Origin: Lachnospiraceae bacterium
Lineage (GTDB): Bacteria; Bacillota; Clostridia; Lachnospirales; Lachnospiraceae
Length of the DNA stretch: 64,000 nt
Assembly: GCA_022845955.1 (NCBI GenBank)
Contig: AP025576.1
Location: 620,001 to 684,000, forward strand
Direction: 5' to 3'
The notes under the pieces are model-generated. The model was not told the origin of the DNA, ran no database searches, and was given only the letters and a program-made list of their open reading frames with translations. The translations under genes and the position numbers were made by a program. Positions 1 to 7,723 of this stretch are shown here, in pieces (the stretch's first letter is position 1; each line of letters opens with the position of its first letter).

Positions 1-1
1 A

Positions 2-517
2 GCGGGGCTGGAAATGTGTAAGTTTTATAAAAGGCAATATGGGGATGACTTTATCAGCTGTATGCCCACGAATCTTTACGGCCCTCATGACAATTATGAT
101 CTGCAGGGAAGCCATGTGCTGCCGGCCATGATCCGGAAATTCCATGAAGCGAAGGTGAATGGGGCGGCGAGTGTGGAGCTGTGGGGAACAGGAACCCCTC
201 TGCGGGAGTTTTTGTATGTGGACGATATGGCGGATGCCTGTGTATTCCTGCTGGAAAATTACAGCGGGGAACAGCATGTGAATATCGGAACCGGCAAGGA
301 AGTGACCATCCGGCAGCTGGCGGAAACCGTGCGTGAAACGGTAGGTTTTGAAGGGGAGATTGTCTGGAATAAGGATATGCCTGACGGAACCCCGCGGAAG
401 CTGACGGATGTAACCAAGCTCCATGGACTGGGATGGAGCCACAGGGTAGAACTGGAAGAAGGTGTGAAGCTGGCTTATGACTGGTTTCAGGAACATGTAC
501 AGGAAGCAAGAAAATAA
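2..517 (+). CDS. fcl: GDP-L-fucose synthase, C-terminal part (5' end outside window)
   Basis: The reading frame is open from the first bases, so the gene starts upstream of the window. The visible 171 residues match the substrate-binding half of GDP-L-fucose synthase: the helix preceding MCKFYKRQYG, then PTNLYGPHDNYD, the LWGTGTPLREFLYVDDMADA block and the NIGTG motif. The enzyme is an SDR-family epimerase/reductase that turns GDP-4-keto-6-deoxy-mannose into GDP-L-fucose in the cytoplasm. The Rossmann domain and the catalytic Tyr/Lys lie outside the window. The GDP-mannose pyrophosphorylase gene downstream fits a shared GDP-mannose to GDP-fucose branch; a gmd gene would be expected just upstream. 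Family assignment is secure. Confidence 0.93.
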   Translation, partial: AGLEMCKFYKRQYGDDFISCMPTNLYGPHDNYDLQGSHVLPAMIRKFHEAKVNGAASVELWGTGTPLREFLYVDDMADACVFLLENYSGEQHVNIGTGKEVTIRQLAETVRETVGFEGEIVWNKDMPDGTPRKLTDVTKLHGLGWSHRVELEEGVKLAYDWFQEHVQEARK

Positions 518-526
518 CAAGACGTT

Positions 527-793
527 GTGTCCTGTAAAAATGGCAGGGCATATAATGAAGTTCACCAAAGTTCACCAAAAAGTTCACTAATAGGTTCACC
601 AAAAAATGTGAACCAAACGCAGAAAAAAATTCTGGCCATGATATTGGAAAATCCTGAAATAACGCAAACTGCTATGGCGGAAAAACTTGATATTTCATCA
701 AGGGCGATTAAGAAAAATATAAAAGTACTGGTTGATAAAGGATTGGTAGAACGTATCGGGTCGGCTAGAAAGGGCTATTGGAAGAGTTTATAA
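527..793 (+). pseudogene. Orphan winged-helix fragment resembling the tail of AlbA_2/HATPase regulators
   Basis: A GTG-started 88-codon frame encodes a repetitive Ser/Pro linker (residues about 13-27, from repeated GTTCACCAAA-like DNA) and then a clear winged helix: QTQKKILAMILENPEITQ, MAEKLDISSRAIKKNIKVL, GLVERIGSARKGYW. This is the arrangement found at the extreme C-terminus of AlbA_2/HATPase_c_4 (RecG-like) regulators, where a variable repetitive linker precedes the HTH. The rest of such a protein is absent. No good ribosome site precedes the GTG, and the frame starts only 9 nt after fcl. I read it as a relic of a recombined or deleted regulator gene, though a small expressed DNA-binding protein is possible. 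A related full-length protein lies at 14346-15854. Confidence 0.55.
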
Positions 794-867
794 ATGGAAG
801 ATAAAAAAGCAGGGATTGGAAAGAGAAATAGAATACCAGATATGCTGGAGGGAAAGTTGAGGTGTCT

Positions 868-1935
868 ATGAAAACATATGGAGTCGTGATGGCTGGCGGC
901 GGCGGTACCAGGCTGTGGCCACTTTCCACTAAAAAAATGCCCAAGCAGTTTCTGAACCTTTCGGGAAAAGAGACGTTGGTTAACGAGGCCGTTGACCGGC
1001 TTTTGGGCGTTGCGGACAAAAAAGATATCTTTATCGTCACCAATGCCTCCCAGAAGGAGGTAATGCTTGCGCAGACGGCAGGACGGGTGCAGGCGGATCA
1101 TATCCTGTCGGAGCCGGCAGCCAGGAATACGGCGGCCTGCATCGGCTATGCGGCAGTGACGATTGTTAAAAAATACGGGGACGGTATCATGTGTGTGGTG
1201 CCTTCGGATCCTTATATCCGGGAAGAGGCTGCCTTCCGGGAAACGCTGCGGCAAGCGGTGAAGGCCGTGGAGGAAACGGATGCGCTGGTAACCATCGGGA
1301 TTAAGCCCACCTTCCCTTCCACCGGTTACGGTTATATCCGCAGTGTGGAAGCGGTTGGAAAGCCTTACCGCAGGGTGGAGGAATTCGTGGAAAAGCCGGA
1401 TGAAGAAACGGCGGCGGCCTATCTGCAAACCGGCTGTTATGCCTGGAACAGCGGTATGTTCATCTGGAAAGCATCCACCATACTTTCTTATTTTAAAAAA
1501 CTTCTGCCTTATATTTACGAATGTCTGATGCAGCTGGCGGAAAGCTTCGGAACCCCCGGGGAGGAAGAGGCCCTGTGGGATATCTATCCCCGGATTCCTA
1601 AAATTTCCGTTGACTATGGAATCATGGAAAGGGCCGATCATGTGCTCATGCTCACCGGTGATTTCGGCTGGAGCGATGTGGGGGGATGGGACGCCTTTGA
1701 CGCTTTGAAGGACCGGGATGAAAATCAAAATATCACCGTGGGAAAAACTTTACTTCTTGACAGCAGGAACTGTACCGCGTATTCTGTAGACAAGCTGATT
1801 GCCGCCGTAGGCGTTACCGATTTAATCATTGTACAGGCAGGGGAAGCCGTTTTGGTGTGCCCCCAGTCCGAAGCGCAGCGGGTGAAAGAAATCGTGGAGA
1901 CGTTGTCGGATAAGGGAGAAAATTCGTATTTATAG
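868..1935 (+). CDS. manC: Mannose-1-phosphate guanylyltransferase
   Basis: This enzyme makes GDP-mannose from mannose-1-phosphate and GTP. The protein (355 residues from ATG 868) opens with the nucleotidyltransferase signature GGGGTRLWPLSTKKMPKQFL and carries EPAARNTAACIGYAA, VPSDPYI, FVEKPDEETA and the metal-site region WSDVGGWDAF. It has the length of the short, monofunctional GMP class without a phosphomannose isomerase domain. I prefer ATG 868 over the in-frame GTG at 862 because GAGG (858-861) then has normal spacing. With fcl upstream it feeds GDP-fucose and GDP-mannose to the first polysaccharide operon. Confidence 0.95.
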   Translation: MKTYGVVMAGGGGTRLWPLSTKKMPKQFLNLSGKETLVNEAVDRLLGVADKKDIFIVTNASQKEVMLAQTAGRVQADHILSEPAARNTAACIGYAAVTIVKKYGDGIMCVVPSDPYIREEAAFRETLRQAVKAVEETDALVTIGIKPTFPSTGYGYIRSVEAVGKPYRRVEEFVEKPDEETAAAYLQTGCYAWNSGMFIWKASTILSYFKKLLPYIYECLMQLAESFGTPGEEEALWDIYPRIPKISVDYGIMERADHVLMLTGDFGWSDVGGWDAFDALKDRDENQNITVGKTLLLDSRNCTAYSVDKLIAAVGVTDLIIVQAGEAVLVCPQSEAQRVKEIVETLSDKGENSYL

Positions 1936-1950
1936 TGCGAAATTTATCGA

Positions 1951-1979
1951 TTGATTTTCATTCTATTTCCTTTTATACC
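1951..1979 (+). promoter_or_regulatory. Candidate sigma-A promoter ahead of the Spo0A-like gene
   Basis: TTGATT (1951-1956), a 17-nt spacer and TATACC (1974-1979) lie in the short gap after manC. A second -10-like element with an extended TG (TGCTATTAT, 1981-1989) overlaps it. Transcription from either would start near 1986-1996, which supports ATG 2097 rather than ATG 1995 as the start of the next gene. Visual match only. Confidence 0.4.
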
Positions 1980-2096
1980 GTGCTATTATTGTAGATGGAC
2001 CTGGAAAAAGCAGGAAAAATGCAGATGGATTATTTGGAATGCATGACTGCAGGAAAACGGGAAAGTCGTTTATGCGGCGGAATGAGAGGGAATGAT

Positions 2097-2462
2097 ATGA
2101 CGGAAAATGGTAACGCGTCTTCGATGGAACGCTACGTATCGGAATTCATGCTTGAGCTGGGAGTGCCGGCTCATTTGAGGGGATATTATTATCTGCGTGA
2201 GGCCATTGTGCTCACCGCTTTGGACATGGAACTGGTAGGAAGTGTGACAAAGCTTCTTTATCCCAATATCGCTAAAAACAACCATACCAATATACAAAGA
2301 GTGGAAAGGGCAATACGCAACGCCATAGAGGTTTCCTGGGAAAGAGGGAACCCGGCGGTATTTGAAGATCTGTTCGGCTACAGCGCCGCTTCCGGGGCGG
2401 TGCGGCCTACCAACAGTGAATACATAGCCAGAATAGCGGATAGGATACGTATGGAAGGGTAA
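2097..2462 (+). CDS. Stand-alone Spo0A C-terminal (effector) domain protein
   Basis: The 121-residue product matches the DNA-binding effector domain of the sporulation regulator Spo0A over its full length: LGVPAHLRGYYYLREAIVL, ELVGSVTKLLYPNIAK, RVERAIRNAIEVSWERGN, LFGYSAASGAVRPTNSEYIA. No receiver domain is encoded, so it cannot be controlled by the phosphorelay in the usual way. ATG 2097 is chosen because GAGAGGG (2084-2090) precedes it by 6 nt; the frame extends to ATG 1995 but without a ribosome site. It sits between manC and the GT2 genes, so it is probably a local regulator of this operon or a decoy for Spo0A sites. The stop codon overlaps a palindromic repeat at 2459-2488. Confidence 0.85.
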   Translation: MTENGNASSMERYVSEFMLELGVPAHLRGYYYLREAIVLTALDMELVGSVTKLLYPNIAKNNHTNIQRVERAIRNAIEVSWERGNPAVFEDLFGYSAASGAVRPTNSEYIARIADRIRMEG

Positions 2463-2488
2463 CCGTCCGGACGAATCGGTACGGTTAC
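2459..2488. repeat. Dispersed palindromic repeat, copy 1
   Basis: Arms GTAACCGT (2459-2466) and ACGGTTAC (2481-2488) are perfect reverse complements, with CCG/CGG extending the stem. It overlaps the TAA of the Spo0A-like gene and ends 18 nt before the next start codon. No T-run follows, so it is not a classical terminator. It belongs to the 30-bp subfamily. Confidence 0.8.
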
Positions 2489-2506
2489 GAATTAGGAGGA
2501 ACATTC

Positions 2507-3436
2507 ATGAGTCTGCTGAGTGTCATAGTCCCTTGTTATAACGAGGAAGAAAATGTAGATTGTTTTTATGAAGAATTGATGAAAAATACCCCCTTCTTTG
2601 AAAAAGAAGGGCTTGAAGTGGAGATCCTTTATATAGACGACGGTTCCAGGGACAGGACTGTGGAAGAAGTTAAGGATTTGAAGAAAAGGGACGACAGAGT
2701 GCGTCTGGTATCCTTTTCCAGAAACTTCGGAAAAGAATCCGCTATTTATGCAGGGCTTCAGAAAGCAAAAGGGGATTATGTGGTGATGATGGACGCCGAT
2801 TTACAGGATCCGCCGTCCCTTCTTCCGGAAATGTTTTCTTATATCAAAGAGGGCTATGATTCCGTTGCGACCAGGAGGGTGACGCGTAAGGGGGAGCCTC
2901 CTGTCCGTTCTTTTTTTGCGAGAATGTTTTATAAGCTGGTGAACCGTATATCCAAGACGGAAATAGTGGACGGGGCCAGGGATTACCGTCTGATGACCAG
3001 GCAGGTGGTGGACGCTATCCTGCAGATGACGGAATACAACCGTTTTACCAAAGGGATTTTCGGCTGGGTGGGGTATTCCACCAAGTGGCTGGAGTTTGAA
3101 AATGTGGAACGTATGCACGGAGAGACCAAATGGTCCTTCTGGAAGCTTTTTATCTACGCGCTGGATGGAATTATCGCTTTTTCCACGGTGCCGCTGGCGC
3201 TGGCTTCTATCTTGGGAGTGGTTTTCTGCTTTATCGCTTTTCTGCTGATTCTGGTAATTATAGTAAAGACACTGGCTGTCGGGGATCCGGTGGGAGGCTG
3301 GCCTTCCATGGTATGTATTATCTGTATGGTGAGCGGGGTCCAGCTTTTCTGCCTTGGAATTGTCGGGCAGTATATGTCCAAAACGTATATGGAAGTGAAG
3401 AAACGTCCCATTTATCTGGTAAAGGAAGAATTGTAA
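2507..3436 (+). CDS. GtrB/DPM1-like polyprenyl-phosphate glycosyltransferase (GT2)
   Basis: This is predicted to transfer a sugar from a nucleotide donor to undecaprenyl phosphate at the inner face of the membrane. The GT2 fold begins at once (LLSVIVPCYNEEENV, YIDDGSRDRT), followed by MMDADLQDPP, the DXD region, and FTKGIFGWVGY. Two hydrophobic segments near residues 225-255 and 265-290 close the 309-residue protein, as in GtrB, YkoT and ArnC-like enzymes. AGGAGG stands 8 nt before ATG. GtrB-type products are donors for GT-C enzymes that decorate a glycan outside the membrane, and several GT-C-like proteins lie further along the window. The sugar cannot be read from sequence. Confidence 0.88.
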   Translation: MSLLSVIVPCYNEEENVDCFYEELMKNTPFFEKEGLEVEILYIDDGSRDRTVEEVKDLKKRDDRVRLVSFSRNFGKESAIYAGLQKAKGDYVVMMDADLQDPPSLLPEMFSYIKEGYDSVATRRVTRKGEPPVRSFFARMFYKLVNRISKTEIVDGARDYRLMTRQVVDAILQMTEYNRFTKGIFGWVGYSTKWLEFENVERMHGETKWSFWKLFIYALDGIIAFSTVPLALASILGVVFCFIAFLLILVIIVKTLAVGDPVGGWPSMVCIICMVSGVQLFCLGIVGQYMSKTYMEVKKRPIYLVKEEL

Positions 3437-3440
3437 CGCG

Positions 3441-4196
3441 ATGAAATACGATTTGGTGAGTATTGTCATGCCTGTCTATAACGCCGGCGCTTTCCTGGAA
3501 AAAACGGTGGAAACGGTACAGGGACAGACATTTAAAAACTGGGAGCTGATCGCGGTGGACGATTGTTCCACGGACGGCAGCTTCGAAGCTTTATGCGCGC
3601 TGGCGGAAAAGGACGGAAGGATCCGGCCGGTGCGGCAGGAGCACAACGGCGGAGCGGCAGCGGCCAGAAACAGGGGTGTGGCGCTTGCACAGGGCAGGTA
3701 CCTGGCGTATCTGGATGCCGACGATTTGTGGGCAGCAGCAAAATTGGAAAAAGAGCTTGCTTTTTTAACGGAAAAGCAGGCTGCTTTTGCATTTACAGGA
3801 TATGAGTTCGGTGACTGCAATGGGCTGGGAAACGGGAAAATCGTCCATGTGCCGGAGACACTCACATACAAAAAAGCACTTTCCAGAACTGTGATTTTTA
3901 CTACCACAGTTCTTTTTGACCTGCAGAAAATCAGCAGGGATCTGGTCTGTATGCCTCAGGTAAAAAGCGAGGATACTGCTACCTGGTGGAAAATCCTGAG
4001 AAGCGGCTACACAGCGTATGGGTTGGACGAGAACCTGGCTGTCTACCGCAGGCCGGCACAGTCCCTGTCCTCCAACAAGCTGGAGGCAATCAGGAGAATC
4101 TGGCACCTGTACCGCGGACAGGAAGGGCTTTCCCTGTTTACAAGCCTGTACCACTTCTGCTTCTGGGCCCTGCGTGCGGTTGCAAGGAGAGTGTAG
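3441..4196 (+). CDS. Glycosyltransferase family 2
   Basis: A 251-residue GT-A fold enzyme that adds one sugar to the growing lipid-linked repeat unit. Visible motifs are VSIVMPVYNAGAFLEKTV at the N-terminus, AVDDCSTDGS, the RNRG helix after NGGAAAA, and the metal-binding YLDADDLW. Acceptor-side features include TWWKILRSGYTAYGLDENLAVYR. It starts 4 nt after the preceding gene and is probably translationally coupled. It is slightly shorter than typical EpsE/WcaA-like enzymes but appears intact. Donor and linkage are unknown. Confidence 0.88.
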   Translation: MKYDLVSIVMPVYNAGAFLEKTVETVQGQTFKNWELIAVDDCSTDGSFEALCALAEKDGRIRPVRQEHNGGAAAARNRGVALAQGRYLAYLDADDLWAAAKLEKELAFLTEKQAAFAFTGYEFGDCNGLGNGKIVHVPETLTYKKALSRTVIFTTTVLFDLQKISRDLVCMPQVKSEDTATWWKILRSGYTAYGLDENLAVYRRPAQSLSSNKLEAIRRIWHLYRGQEGLSLFTSLYHFCFWALRAVARRV

Positions 4197-4212
4197 GTAT
4201 GATAAACTTATT

Positions 4213-4344
4213 GTAACTGTTCAGCAGGTCAGCGCATTTACTGCGCTGACTGTAAGAAAGTGATTCAGGAGTGCAATAATCCATCGCCGAAGGCGATTTA
4301 GAATGGATTTTTGCAGAGTAACTGTGAGGGTACTGAACAGTTAC
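4213..4344. repeat. 132-bp composite palindromic element with 12-bp terminal inverted repeats
   Basis: GTAACTGTTCAG (4213-4224) and CTGAACAGTTAC (4333-4344) are perfect inverted repeats that bound the intergenic element. Inside are two further perfect hairpins, GTCAGCGC/GCGCTGAC (4228-4250) and AATCCAT/ATGGATT (4278-4309, with inner CGCC/GGCG). The right end (4318-4344) is itself a 27-bp copy of the dispersed palindromic repeat. It has no coding capacity and fills most of the gap between two genes, like a MITE or BOX-type element. Confidence 0.75.
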
Positions 4345-4391
4345 AACATATTTTATAAAAGCCGCCGAGGCGGACGGATGGGAGCTAATAA

Positions 4392-5783
4392 ATGAATCAA
4401 ACGGAATCCAGGAAAAGACTGCTGGTTTTACTTATATCATATGTAGGGCTGCTGGCTATGCTGGGCGGCTATGCCGTTGCTTATTTCGGTTATTATTATC
4501 CTGCTATCCTCAGATATGATACAAAGCTGTATTTTAAAGGCCATCTGTTAATCCTGTTCTTTTACCTGGTGGTCCTGTTCTTTTTTTCCAGGACCTACGG
4601 AGGACTGAAGGTGGGGTATCTCAAGCCCATGGAGGTTTTTGGATCCCAGGTATTCGCTCTGCTGTGCACCAATATTTTTTCTTATCTGCAGATGGCGATG
4701 ATCCACGGCAGCCTGATACCTCCGCTGCAGCTGTTTATGGCGTTTTTGGGACAGGTGGTGTTTGCCGCCTGCTATACGTATCTGGCGAACCGGATTTACC
4801 GGAAGCTTTTTCCGCCCAGACAGCTTCTTCTGATTTATGGGGACAGGCCGATTGCGGATATCCTGCAGAAATTTGCCAGTAGAAAAGATAAATATAATAT
4901 TTCCAAATGCCTGAATATATCGGCCGGTGCGGATGCTATCCTGGATGAAATCGAAAAGGGGTACGGCGGTGTGGTGCTTTGGGATATTCCCACAGGTGTG
5001 AGGAATAAGCTGATTAAATATTGTTACAGCCGTTCCGTCCGTATTTATATGATGCCTAAAATCCCGGATGTCATTATCAAGGGATCGGAACAGCTGCATC
5101 TTTTCGATACCCCTATTTTCCTTACAAGAGAATTTAATCTGACGGTGGAACAACGGATTATCAAACGGTGTATTGATATCGTATGCGCCCTGCTTCTGCT
5201 GGTGGCGGCTTCCCCCTTTATGCTGATTACGGCAGTTGTGATCAAGCTGTATGACGGCGGCCCGGTTCTGTACAAGCAGATTCGGTGCACCAGGGATGCC
5301 AGGGAATTTAAGATATTGAAGTTCCGCAGTATGCGTGTGGATGCGGAAAAGGATGGAGTGGCCAGGCTCGCCGCCAAAAACGATTCCCGGATTACCCCGG
5401 TGGGTAAATTCATCCGTGCGGTGCGCATTGACGAGCTTCCCCAGCTCATCAATATTCTCAAGGGGGAAATGTCCTTTATCGGCCCCCGTCCGGAACGGCC
5501 GGAAATCATTGCCCGCTACATGGAGGAAATGCCGGAATTCGCTTTCCGTATGAAAGTGAAAGCAGGGCTGGCAGGCTATGCACAGGTCTACGGAAAATAC
5601 AATACCACCCCTTATGATAAACTGAAGCTGGATTTGACTTATATTGAGGATTATACGGTGTGGATGGATATCAAGCTGATGCTTCTGACTTTGAAGATCC
5701 TGTTTAAGGCGGAGAGTACGGAGGGTGTGGATACCGCACAGATCACGGCGATGAAGTCGGATTCCGAAGAGGATAATAGTTGA
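4392..5783 (+). CDS. WbaP/EpsE-type polyprenyl glycosylphosphotransferase (initiating enzyme)
   Basis: This enzyme starts repeat-unit synthesis by moving a hexose-1-phosphate from a UDP-sugar to undecaprenyl phosphate. At 463 residues it has the three expected parts: about four membrane segments in the first 140 residues, a central CoA-binding-like domain (from LLIYGDRPIADIL), and the catalytic bacterial sugar transferase domain from about residue 255. That domain shows the reentrant hydrophobic helix, CTRDAREFKILKFRSMRVDA, IRAVRIDELPQLINILKGE, FIGPRPERPE and GLAGYAQVYGKY. GGGAG precedes ATG. It defines the first glycan assembly line of the window; a second, shorter enzyme of the same superfamily is at 52278. 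Confidence 0.93.
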   Translation: MNQTESRKRLLVLLISYVGLLAMLGGYAVAYFGYYYPAILRYDTKLYFKGHLLILFFYLVVLFFFSRTYGGLKVGYLKPMEVFGSQVFALLCTNIFSYLQMAMIHGSLIPPLQLFMAFLGQVVFAACYTYLANRIYRKLFPPRQLLLIYGDRPIADILQKFASRKDKYNISKCLNISAGADAILDEIEKGYGGVVLWDIPTGVRNKLIKYCYSRSVRIYMMPKIPDVIIKGSEQLHLFDTPIFLTREFNLTVEQRIIKRCIDIVCALLLLVAASPFMLITAVVIKLYDGGPVLYKQIRCTRDAREFKILKFRSMRVDAEKDGVARLAAKNDSRITPVGKFIRAVRIDELPQLINILKGEMSFIGPRPERPEIIARYMEEMPEFAFRMKVKAGLAGYAQVYGKYNTTPYDKLKLDLTYIEDYTVWMDIKLMLLTLKILFKAESTEGVDTAQITAMKSDSEEDNS

Positions 5784-6862
5784 TGAAAGAAGAAAAATTC
5801 TGGCAGGAGGGCATGGACGGAAAGCGTTTTGCCCTCTGTCTTTTCCGTAAGATATGGATGCTTCTGGCTGCGGCCCTCATTGGAGGGGCGGCGGCAGGAG
5901 GAATTTATCTGTTCCAGGCCCTGGTGCTGGCAGGACCTGTTCAGTATCAGGTGTTTTCCCAATACCGGATTTATTTTGACAAGGATAAATACGGGGAAAT
6001 TGCAGATTATTATAATGCCTATACCTGGGGGGAAATCATGAGGACCGACCAGGTGGTGGATTTTGTGATGGAAGCGCTTCCGGAAGGCATAACCAAGGAA
6101 CAGGTGAAGGAATCGGTCTCTGTGGGGCAGATGAATGATATCAAGGTGATGCCTTTATATATCACTACCGATGATGCCGCCCTGTCGGAGGAAATCGCCC
6201 GGGGGTATGAATATGGTCTGGGAGAGTTCGCCCGTTCCATCGAGGGACTGAGCGATATGCAGTGTTGGCTGGTGGAGCCTGCAGTCCCAGTGGAGAGGGC
6301 CACAAAAACCGGCAATGCCTTCGGCCTTGGGGCTGTCTGCGGTGCGCTTCTTCTGTTTCTTGTTTTGACTTTCCATTATATTATGGACGATTCCATCTAT
6401 CTGGAGGAGGATTTCCGGAAACGTTGTGCGGCCCCTCTGCTGGGTATTCTTACCTGTAAGAAAAATGAAAAGCTGAAACAGGAGCTTGCAACGAATGCCG
6501 CCTATCTTCTGAAAGGGGCCAAAGGGCTTTGCCTGATAGAGGTGGGAAAAGGGAAGAATGCCGGCTGGCGGAAAGGAACGGAAACGGATTCCGGCAAGCG
6601 GCGTGGAGAAGTGGAAGCCGTGCTGACGGCCTGCATGGCGGACGGTCCCGCACTCAATTGGGCGGCCTGGCCTTTCGGCCAAAAGGACTGTGAGGATATG
6701 CGCAGGAAAGATGGCGCTGTTCTGGTGGTACCCTGGGGGTACGGAAACGGCAGGGCCCTGACCCACATCCTGCTGCAGCTGGAAAAACAGCAGATACCCG
6801 TGAGAGGGGCTATTCTCACGGATGCGGATGATAAATTCCTGAAGGCCTATTACAGAAAGTGA
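5783..6862 (+). CDS. Wzz-like chain-length regulator with degenerate tyrosine-kinase-like tail
   Basis: The ATG overlaps the stop of the preceding gene (TGATG), giving 359 residues. Two membrane segments (about 24-44 and 176-200) flank an extracytoplasmic Wzz domain that includes the YYNAYTWGEIMRTDQV region; this is the layout of capsule co-polymerases such as CapA/EpsA. After the second segment a cytoplasmic part of about 160 residues resembles the shape of a BY-kinase domain (AAYLLKGAKGLCLIEVGKGK, then DGAVLVVPWGYGNGRALTH). It lacks a Walker A P-loop, Walker B and a C-terminal Tyr cluster, so it should not be an active kinase. It likely sets chain length with the EpsG polymerase at 7724. 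Confidence 0.8.
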   Translation: MKEEKFWQEGMDGKRFALCLFRKIWMLLAAALIGGAAAGGIYLFQALVLAGPVQYQVFSQYRIYFDKDKYGEIADYYNAYTWGEIMRTDQVVDFVMEALPEGITKEQVKESVSVGQMNDIKVMPLYITTDDAALSEEIARGYEYGLGEFARSIEGLSDMQCWLVEPAVPVERATKTGNAFGLGAVCGALLLFLVLTFHYIMDDSIYLEEDFRKRCAAPLLGILTCKKNEKLKQELATNAAYLLKGAKGLCLIEVGKGKNAGWRKGTETDSGKRRGEVEAVLTACMADGPALNWAAWPFGQKDCEDMRRKDGAVLVVPWGYGNGRALTHILLQLEKQQIPVRGAILTDADDKFLKAYYRK

Positions 6863-6869
6863 GAACGAA

Positions 6870-7649
6870 ATGAAGCTGGAAATTCTTGTTTCCGCAGTGA
6901 ATGAGGATGTGGATACGCTGGCAGAGCGTATGAATCTGCAGGCGGACGCTGTTATTGTAAACCAATGCGGGGAAAATACCTATAAGGAATATCGTTACCA
7001 GGAGCATCGGATAAGGTGCTACAGCTTTGCGGAGCGGGGAGTGGGCCTTTCCCGGAATAACTGCCTTATGCGGGCGGAAGGGGATATCTGCCTGTTTGCA
7101 GACGAAGATATTATTTACCGCCCCGGTGCCGTCAGGGCCATAGAGGCGGAGTTCGTGAAAAATCCGGGGGCCGATATGATTCTGTTTAACATGGAGGTGC
7201 CCCAGGACAGGGCGACCTACCATATAGACGGTTATGGGAGGGTGCGCTGGTATAACTGCGGAAGGTATCCCACCTACAGCTTTGCGGCAAAGACGGAGAA
7301 ACTGAGAGAAGCGAATATCGCCTTCTCCCTTTTGTTCGGGGGCGGTGCCAGATACAGCAACGGGGAGGACAGCCTGTTTCTGGCGGAATGCATCCGGAAA
7401 GGGCTGAAGGTTTATAAGGCTCCTGTCACCATAGGGAAAGAGAACGGAAGGCCCTCCACCTGGTTTCATGGATATAATGAGAAGTTTTTTTATGACAGAG
7501 GCGTGCTTTACCGTTTCCTGTACGGGAAGGCGGCGTATCTCATGGCTCTGCGTTTCCTGTATAAGCAAAAAGAGGTTATGTGCAGGGATTACTCCTTTGG
7601 TGAGGCGTTTGCCCTGATGAGAAAAGGGATTCATATGCGAGAGGTATAA
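6870..7649 (+). CDS. Glycosyltransferase family 2-like protein
   Basis: A 259-residue protein beginning MKLEILVSAVNEDVDTLAER and containing FAERGVGLSRNNCLMRAEGD and the metal-site-like ICLFADEDIIY. It lacks the classic PVYN start but keeps the order of a GT2 domain, with a GGGARYSNGEDSLFLAECIRKG acceptor-side block. It follows the Wzz-like gene by 7 nt and belongs to the same operon. It probably adds an internal sugar of repeat unit 1; donor and acceptor are unknown. Confidence 0.8.
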   Translation: MKLEILVSAVNEDVDTLAERMNLQADAVIVNQCGENTYKEYRYQEHRIRCYSFAERGVGLSRNNCLMRAEGDICLFADEDIIYRPGAVRAIEAEFVKNPGADMILFNMEVPQDRATYHIDGYGRVRWYNCGRYPTYSFAAKTEKLREANIAFSLLFGGGARYSNGEDSLFLAECIRKGLKVYKAPVTIGKENGRPSTWFHGYNEKFFYDRGVLYRFLYGKAAYLMALRFLYKQKEVMCRDYSFGEAFALMRKGIHMREV

Positions 7650-7707
7650 GTTTGAAAGTTCCTTTCAAACGATTCATTCACGCAGTATCGCAGGCAAGCC
7701 TGCGATA
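7650..7707. repeat. Two consecutive perfect hairpins in the gap before epsG
   Basis: GTTTGAAAG/CTTTCAAAC (7650-7670, 3-nt loop) starts right after the GT2 stop codon. TATCGCAGGC/GCCTGCGATA (7686-7707) follows. Neither is trailed by a T-run, so they look more like mRNA stability or processing elements than terminators. They may set the relative expression of epsG within the operon, which is an inference. Confidence 0.6.
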
Positions 7708-7723
7708 GGCAGGGGGTATAACA

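Noticed and set aside
775-1728. A 317-codon open frame on the minus strand opposite manC
   Set aside because: It mirrors the codon structure of manC, which is certain, and its His/Pro/Arg-rich product resembles no protein family.
1995-2096. A longer N-terminus for the Spo0A-like protein from ATG 1995
   Set aside because: No ribosome site precedes 1995, the predicted transcript starts at about that point, and the extra residues do not resemble a receiver domain.
2459-2488. The GTAAC palindromes as intrinsic terminators
   Set aside because: None is followed by a T-run and most lie between genes that must be co-transcribed, so they were called repeats.
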